From assembly GCF_014863355.1 (NCBI RefSeq), contig NZ_JACZEP010000004.1:394932-458931 (forward strand): a DNA stretch of 64,000 bases. The letters are read 5' to 3'. Positions 59,027 to 64,000 of this stretch are shown here, in pieces (the stretch's first letter is position 1; each line of letters opens with the position of its first letter). A program made the translations under genes and the position numbers. The notes under the pieces are model-generated. The model had not been told where the DNA came from. It ran no database searches and worked only from the letters and a program-made list of their open reading frames with translations. The stretch comes from Aminobacter carboxidus (lineage in GTDB: Bacteria; Pseudomonadota; Alphaproteobacteria; Rhizobiales; Rhizobiaceae).

Positions 59027-59752
59027 ATGAACGCCCGCACGCCCCACAAACGCGAACGCCTCGACGTCGCCCCCGCCGCCTTGCTTGCGCTGCTGCCAGC
59101 CATCGGACGGGTGATGATCAACTCGGAACGCCTGGGCGCCACCCATGAGCGTATCGGCACTGTCGAGCAGGTTCGCATCGAGGACGGCTGGCTGGTCTGC
59201 GAAGGCAAAGAGCACAACTCCCGCATCGAGCTGGCGGCGATCGCCACAGTGATCGTCGACCGCACCTCGGTGATGCGTGAAAAGTCCTATCCGTGTATCG
59301 AGCTGCGCGGTGCCGACGGCGAAAGCATCGCCAACGTCACCGGCTTCGAGGGCCTCGATCCGTTCGACGCCGTGCTTGGCGAGTTCCCGCAAGGCGTCGA
59401 GCTTGCGGTCGAGGAGCGGAGCGGCAACGGGCTGGGCGAGCGCAAGGAGCTCGACGCCGACGATGCCGGGCTCGAGCCATTCGCCGCGGCCGAGCGCAGC
59501 GGTGGCCGTGTCAGGATCGAGTTCAGCCGGCCGTCCTTCTGGCAGGCCTGGGAAGGCGACATGCCCGCGGTCAAGCCTGTCATGGGCTATGTCAACGTCA
59601 TGCAGCCGGACTTCCATCTTCATCTCAAGGGCGGTTCGGTCGGCGGCTGGCGCCGCGAGGACGGCACCGACCAGCTGCGTTTCGTCGCGCTGGCCGCTGA
59701 TGGCGCCGAGACGGGTCTCACCGTCACCGGCGCGCCGGCGAGCTTTGGGTGA
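59027..59752 (+). CDS. HemS/HutX-like haem-handling protein
   Basis: 241 residues. The N-terminal ~130 residues resemble one HemS/ChuX domain: LLALLPAIGRVMINSERLGA, THERIGTVEQVRIEDGWLVC, then strands ending MREKSYPCIELRGADG. The C-terminal half (FSRPSFWQAWEGDMPAVKPV, VMQPDFHLHLKGGSVGG) is a second, weaker repeat of the fold with a conserved HLHLK. HemS-type proteins accept haem in the cytosol. ATG 59027 follows AGGAA, 9 bases after the ABC stop; ATG 59021 is less well spaced. Confidence 0.75.
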   Translation: MNARTPHKRERLDVAPAALLALLPAIGRVMINSERLGATHERIGTVEQVRIEDGWLVCEGKEHNSRIELAAIATVIVDRTSVMREKSYPCIELRGADGESIANVTGFEGLDPFDAVLGEFPQGVELAVEERSGNGLGERKELDADDAGLEPFAAAERSGGRVRIEFSRPSFWQAWEGDMPAVKPVMGYVNVMQPDFHLHLKGGSVGGWRREDGTDQLRFVALAADGAETGLTVTGAPASFG

Positions 59753-59756
59753 CACC

Positions 59757-60602
59757 GTGACCAACACATGGAACCACCCTGTCGCCAGTTGGCTCGACCC
59801 CGACAGCGGAGCGTTGCTCGATCATCCTGATCTGATGCGCGAGGTCGCGCAAAGCAACGTGCTGTTGCTCGGCGAAACGCACGACCGCTACGACATCCAC
59901 CGCTGGCAGCTGCATGTCTGCGCAGCGATGCGGACATTGCGCAACAACATCGCCATCGGTTTCGAGATGTTTCCGCGCAGGTTGCAGCCGGTGCTCGACC
60001 AATGGGTCGCCGGCGATCTCGAACGGGACGAATTCCTGAAGGCAGCCGAATGGGGCAAGGTCTGGGGGTTCCCGGCCGAGCTCTACCTGCCGATCTTCCA
60101 TTTCTGTCGCGAGTTTGGCGTGCCTATGCTAGCGCTCAACTGCTACCGCGAACTGGTAACGCGGGTCGGCAAGGAAGGCTGGGATGCCATTCCGCTCGAC
60201 GAGCGCGACGGCCTCACCCCTTCGGCAAATGCCACGCCGGCCTACCGGCAATATCTGTTCGACATCACCGGCGGTGGCTCGCCTACGCGCAAGGCGACCT
60301 CGCCCCAGGCGCCGGAGTTCGACCGTTTCGTCAGGGCGCAGCAGACCTGGGATCGCGCGTTTGCCTGCAACATCGCCAAGGCCCGGACGACGGCAAATCC
60401 GCGGCTGGTGATCGGCATCATCGGCCGCGGCCATCTCGAATTCGGCCACGGCACACCGTTCCAGCTCGCGGATCTCGGCATCGACAAGGTGACGACGCTG
60501 CTACCCAGCGACACGTCGCAAGTCGACCGCGAAAAGGTCAGGGGAATTGGCCGGGCGCTGTTTCGGCTGCAGCCGCAAGCGGGCGCCAGACCAGGCGCCT
60601 GA
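59757..60602 (+). CDS. ChaN-family (DUF399) haem-binding-type protein
   Basis: 281 residues. LLLGETHDRYDIHRWQLHV and IGFEMFPRRLQPVLDQW are the ChaN signature, with later conserved AFACNIAKA and IGIIGRGHLEFGHG. ChaN of Campylobacter binds haem as a dimer through Tyr ligands. No lipoprotein signal is present here, so it is probably cytoplasmic. GTG 59757 starts 4 bases after the previous stop. Last gene of the receptor-BacA-HemS-ChaN run. Confidence 0.85.
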   Translation: MTNTWNHPVASWLDPDSGALLDHPDLMREVAQSNVLLLGETHDRYDIHRWQLHVCAAMRTLRNNIAIGFEMFPRRLQPVLDQWVAGDLERDEFLKAAEWGKVWGFPAELYLPIFHFCREFGVPMLALNCYRELVTRVGKEGWDAIPLDERDGLTPSANATPAYRQYLFDITGGGSPTRKATSPQAPEFDRFVRAQQTWDRAFACNIAKARTTANPRLVIGIIGRGHLEFGHGTPFQLADLGIDKVTTLLPSDTSQVDREKVRGIGRALFRLQPQAGARPGA

Positions 60603-60631
60603 CGCCGCAGAGCTTGGGAAAGCTGATCCAG

Positions 60632-60660
60632 AAAAGAAAAAAGCGGGCATAGGCCCGCTT
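60632..60660 (-). terminator. Strong minus-strand intrinsic terminator
   Basis: Arms AAGCGGGC and GCCCGCTT with a 4-base loop, followed on the minus strand by TTTTTTCTTTTC. It ends transcription of the small charged-protein gene and separates it from the convergent ChaN gene. Confidence 0.85.
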
Positions 60661-60881
60661 CCCTCTGGCTCCTGAGACTTGCACGCCGCCGGTACATTCG
60701 TGGTCGGCCAGCTGTCAATCAGGGCAAATGCAGCACTCCGCGGCAAAACCCAACATCGTATCTCGATAAGCGTTTCGCTCCCGGCGGATTGCCGATGGAC
60801 GTCATATGGGGAGGGGCGTCGGATAAGACAAGGGCTTGCCGAGCCTTTGCAAGGCCGGCATAGCGAACGTCGACCGACCAG

Positions 60882-60911
60882 CCAACCCTGCCTCGCTCCA
60901 GGCAGGGTTGG
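60882..60911. repeat. Perfect 12-bp stem hairpin
   Basis: Arms CCAACCCTGCCT and AGGCAGGGTTGG with a six-base loop, 30 bases past the stop of the small minus-strand gene. No T-run on either side; possibly an mRNA 3' structure. Confidence 0.6.
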
Positions 60912-60940
60912 CAGTCGGATGGCGCGGCAGGTGCCGCTTG

Positions 60941-61168
60941 CTATTTTGCGGCGCGCGCCACGCGCTTCTTCTTGGGTTCTACAGGTTTAAGGGCCTCGGC
61001 GGCGCGGTCAGCCTCGTCCTTGGCCAGGCGCAATTCCCGCAACTTTGCGGTCTTGATGGCCCGGGCTTTTGCTTCCGACTGATATTCGGCCATGGCGCTG
61101 TTGCGCTCCGCTGTCTTCTTCTGTGCCTCGATCGAACGAGACTGAGCTTTTTCCAGAAAATTTTCCAT
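60941..61168 (-). CDS. Small charged helical protein, paralogue of the gene at 19249-19470
   Basis: 75 residues, Lys/Glu/Arg/Ala-rich and helical: MENFLEKAQSRSIEAQKKTA, then KTAKLRELRLAKDEADRAA and a basic tail KKKRVARAAK. The central block matches its paralogue. ATG 61168 is used; a TTG at 61180 is in frame. The basic tail could bind nucleic acid. Function unknown. Confidence 0.75.
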   Translation of the reverse strand: MENFLEKAQSRSIEAQKKTAERNSAMAEYQSEAKARAIKTAKLRELRLAKDEADRAAEALKPVEPKKKRVARAAK

Positions 61169-61346
61169 GACCACACCCAATATCTGAAATCCTCTTCATG
61201 CGAGGAAAATAAAAATTTCACTGCGCCTTAAATAAGGTTTCTCCGCCTGGAATTCAAATTTCCTGCCTATTTGTCACTGAGTCAAACTTTTAGACCGCCG
61301 CTGACGCCTGTTATTTTTGAATACTCTGGCACATACCGAATAATTT

Positions 61347-61373
61347 TTAGCACTCCTGTCATTCGAGTGCCAA
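61347..61373. promoter_or_regulatory. CIRCE element (HrcA operator) upstream of groES
   Basis: TTAGCACTC, nine bases, GAGTGCCAA. This is the CIRCE inverted repeat with one mismatch in the second arm (GAGTGCTAA is canonical). It lies 54 bases before the groES ATG and predicts heat-shock repression by HrcA. Confidence 0.93.
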
Positions 61374-61427
61374 AGGGCGTACATAGGTGATGCGGTCCCC
61401 TATGCGCCGGCTGCAGAAAGAACATTC

Positions 61428-63408
<1,981 letters not shown>

Positions 63409-63418
63409 CGACGTCTGA

Positions 63419-63448
63419 ACCATCCGGCCGCCCATGCGGCTGGATGGT
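63419..63448. other. Hairpin between groEL and the downstream membrane-protein gene
   Basis: A 13-pair stem (ACCATCCGGCCGC with GCGGCTGGATGGT, one G-T pair) and a CCAT loop, starting 11 bases after the groEL stop. No T-run, so likely partial termination or mRNA stabilisation. Confidence 0.6.
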
Positions 63449-63478
63449 GACTTCCCACCATCAACAAGGAACGTTTCC

Positions 63479-63871
63479 ATGGCTATGCAGAGCAACCAGA
63501 AGCAGTCCCTCGCCGCACGTTGGGAGAACTACCAGCCGTCCAAATCAACGCTTGTCTGGACATGCGTCGGCACAGCGGTCGTCACGATGATCATCGGCTT
63601 CAGCTGGGGCGGCTGGGTTACAGGCGGCACCTCGCAGACACTCGCGCAGACGGCCGGCGACGTAGCGCGCGGCCAGCTCGCCTCGACCATCTGCGTCGAG
63701 CGGTTCAATGCAGCTCCCGATGCAGCGGCAAAGCTGGTCGAACTGAAGGCCAAGTCCGTCGGCTACGACAGGCAGAAGTTCGTCGAGACCGGCGGCTGGG
63801 CCACCATGCCGGGAGAGACCGCTCCTGACCGGCGTGCCTCCATTGGCTGTGCCACCGCACTCGCTGCCTAG
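63479..63871 (+). CDS. Small single-helix membrane protein downstream of groEL
   Basis: 130 residues with one membrane helix (TLVWTCVGTAVVTMIIGFSW, about 20-40) and a C-terminal, probably periplasmic domain with two Cys (ICVERF and IGCATAL) that could form a disulphide. ATG 63479 has AAGGA upstream, 70 bases after groEL. Conserved-hypothetical style; function unknown. Confidence 0.8.
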   Translation: MAMQSNQKQSLAARWENYQPSKSTLVWTCVGTAVVTMIIGFSWGGWVTGGTSQTLAQTAGDVARGQLASTICVERFNAAPDAAAKLVELKAKSVGYDRQKFVETGGWATMPGETAPDRRASIGCATALAA

Positions 63872-63884
63872 GTCTGCACCCCCT

Positions 63885-64000
63885 TGCGTGGCCCCCCGGG
63901 GCGCCCCCGCCGGCGCCGCGCGCCCCGGAGATGGAGGGGGGGTTTGAACAAATGGGCGGGCCCCCCCGGCGCCGGGGGGGGGGGGGGGGGGGGGGGGGGG
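63885..64000. other. Low-complexity C/G-rich window end, likely assembly artefact
   Basis: After about 63885 the sequence degrades into runs of C and G and finishes with a pure G tract of over 25 bases. Pure G tracts at an end are typical of sequencing/assembly artefacts. No feature is called here. Confidence 0.75.

Larger units (their letters stand above)
60603..60940. other. 338-base gap with a terminator and a 12-bp hairpin
   Basis: It contains the terminator at 60632-60660, a 14-base element GTACATTCGTGGTC (60692-60705) that recurs with one change at 19574-19587, and a perfect hairpin with arms CCAACCCTGCCT and AGGCAGGGTTGG (60882-60911). No protein-like frame is visible. Confidence 0.55.

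Noticed and set aside
63960..64000. G-quadruplex or telomere-like element from the terminal G run
   Set aside because: Pure homopolymer at the sequence end is better explained as an artefact.

Overview
The window is about 64 kb of high-GC DNA, densely coded on both strands, from an alphaproteobacterium of the order Rhizobiales, most likely close to Mesorhizobium/Aminobacter. That placement is inferred from gene content: UbiE/UbiB, aerobic-pathway CobF, TGA-N9-TCA motifs like RirA operators, a CIRCE-controlled groESL, a rhizobial intergenic palindrome and several small rhizobial-type proteins. The right edge decays into low-complexity C/G and a pure G run, so it looks like an assembly end.

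Layout. 0-2.4 kb: ubiquinone genes ubiB and ubiE (minus strand). 2.5-15.4 kb: a nucleoside salvage district with add, upp, an AraC regulator divergent from a NepI-like nucleoside exporter, deoA, a purine nucleoside phosphorylase, cdd, and a BMP-type nucleoside ABC importer (two permeases, a double ATPase, a binding protein). 15.5-22.5 kb: general functions (msrA, two membrane proteins, tRNA-Ser(GGA), an aminotransferase, a cold-shock protein, a RidA-like protein divergent from a TetR regulator) and a small secreted-protein gene with an apparent frameshift. 22.6-40.6 kb: a self-contained siderophore island with exbB-exbD-tonB, an ECF sigma/FecR/TonB-receptor surface-signalling set, the petrobactin-type pathway asbA-asbB-asbC-asbDE(fused)-asbF, and a YclQ/FatB-type binding protein with two FecCD permeases and an ATPase. 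40.6-43.4 kb: a GbcA/GbcB-like Rieske oxygenase pair behind a cobalamin riboswitch. 43.4-52.7 kb: metH, and an nrdA-nrdB-orf-cobF operon behind a second cobalamin riboswitch. 52.8-60.6 kb: a haem-type locus with an ABC exporter divergent from a TonB receptor, a BacA/SbmA-like ABC protein, a HemS/HutX-like protein and a ChaN-family protein. 61-64 kb: CIRCE-groES-groEL and a small membrane protein.

How it fits together. The siderophore island carries its own energy transducer, signalling system, receptor, biosynthesis genes and inner-membrane importer. RirA-like motifs lie in front of exbB and in the divergent promoter of the haem locus. None was found in front of the asb genes, which suggests they depend on the upstream FecI/FecR/FecA relay or on readthrough. 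The two cobalamin riboswitches bracket a B12-centred block: B12-dependent MetH, the B12 biosynthesis gene cobF, the B12-independent ribonucleotide reductase and a betaine-type demethylase. The two strongest leads are the petrobactin pathway with a fused AsbD-AsbE protein in an alphaproteobacterium, and the haem-type locus that carries a BacA-like transporter instead of hmuTUV.
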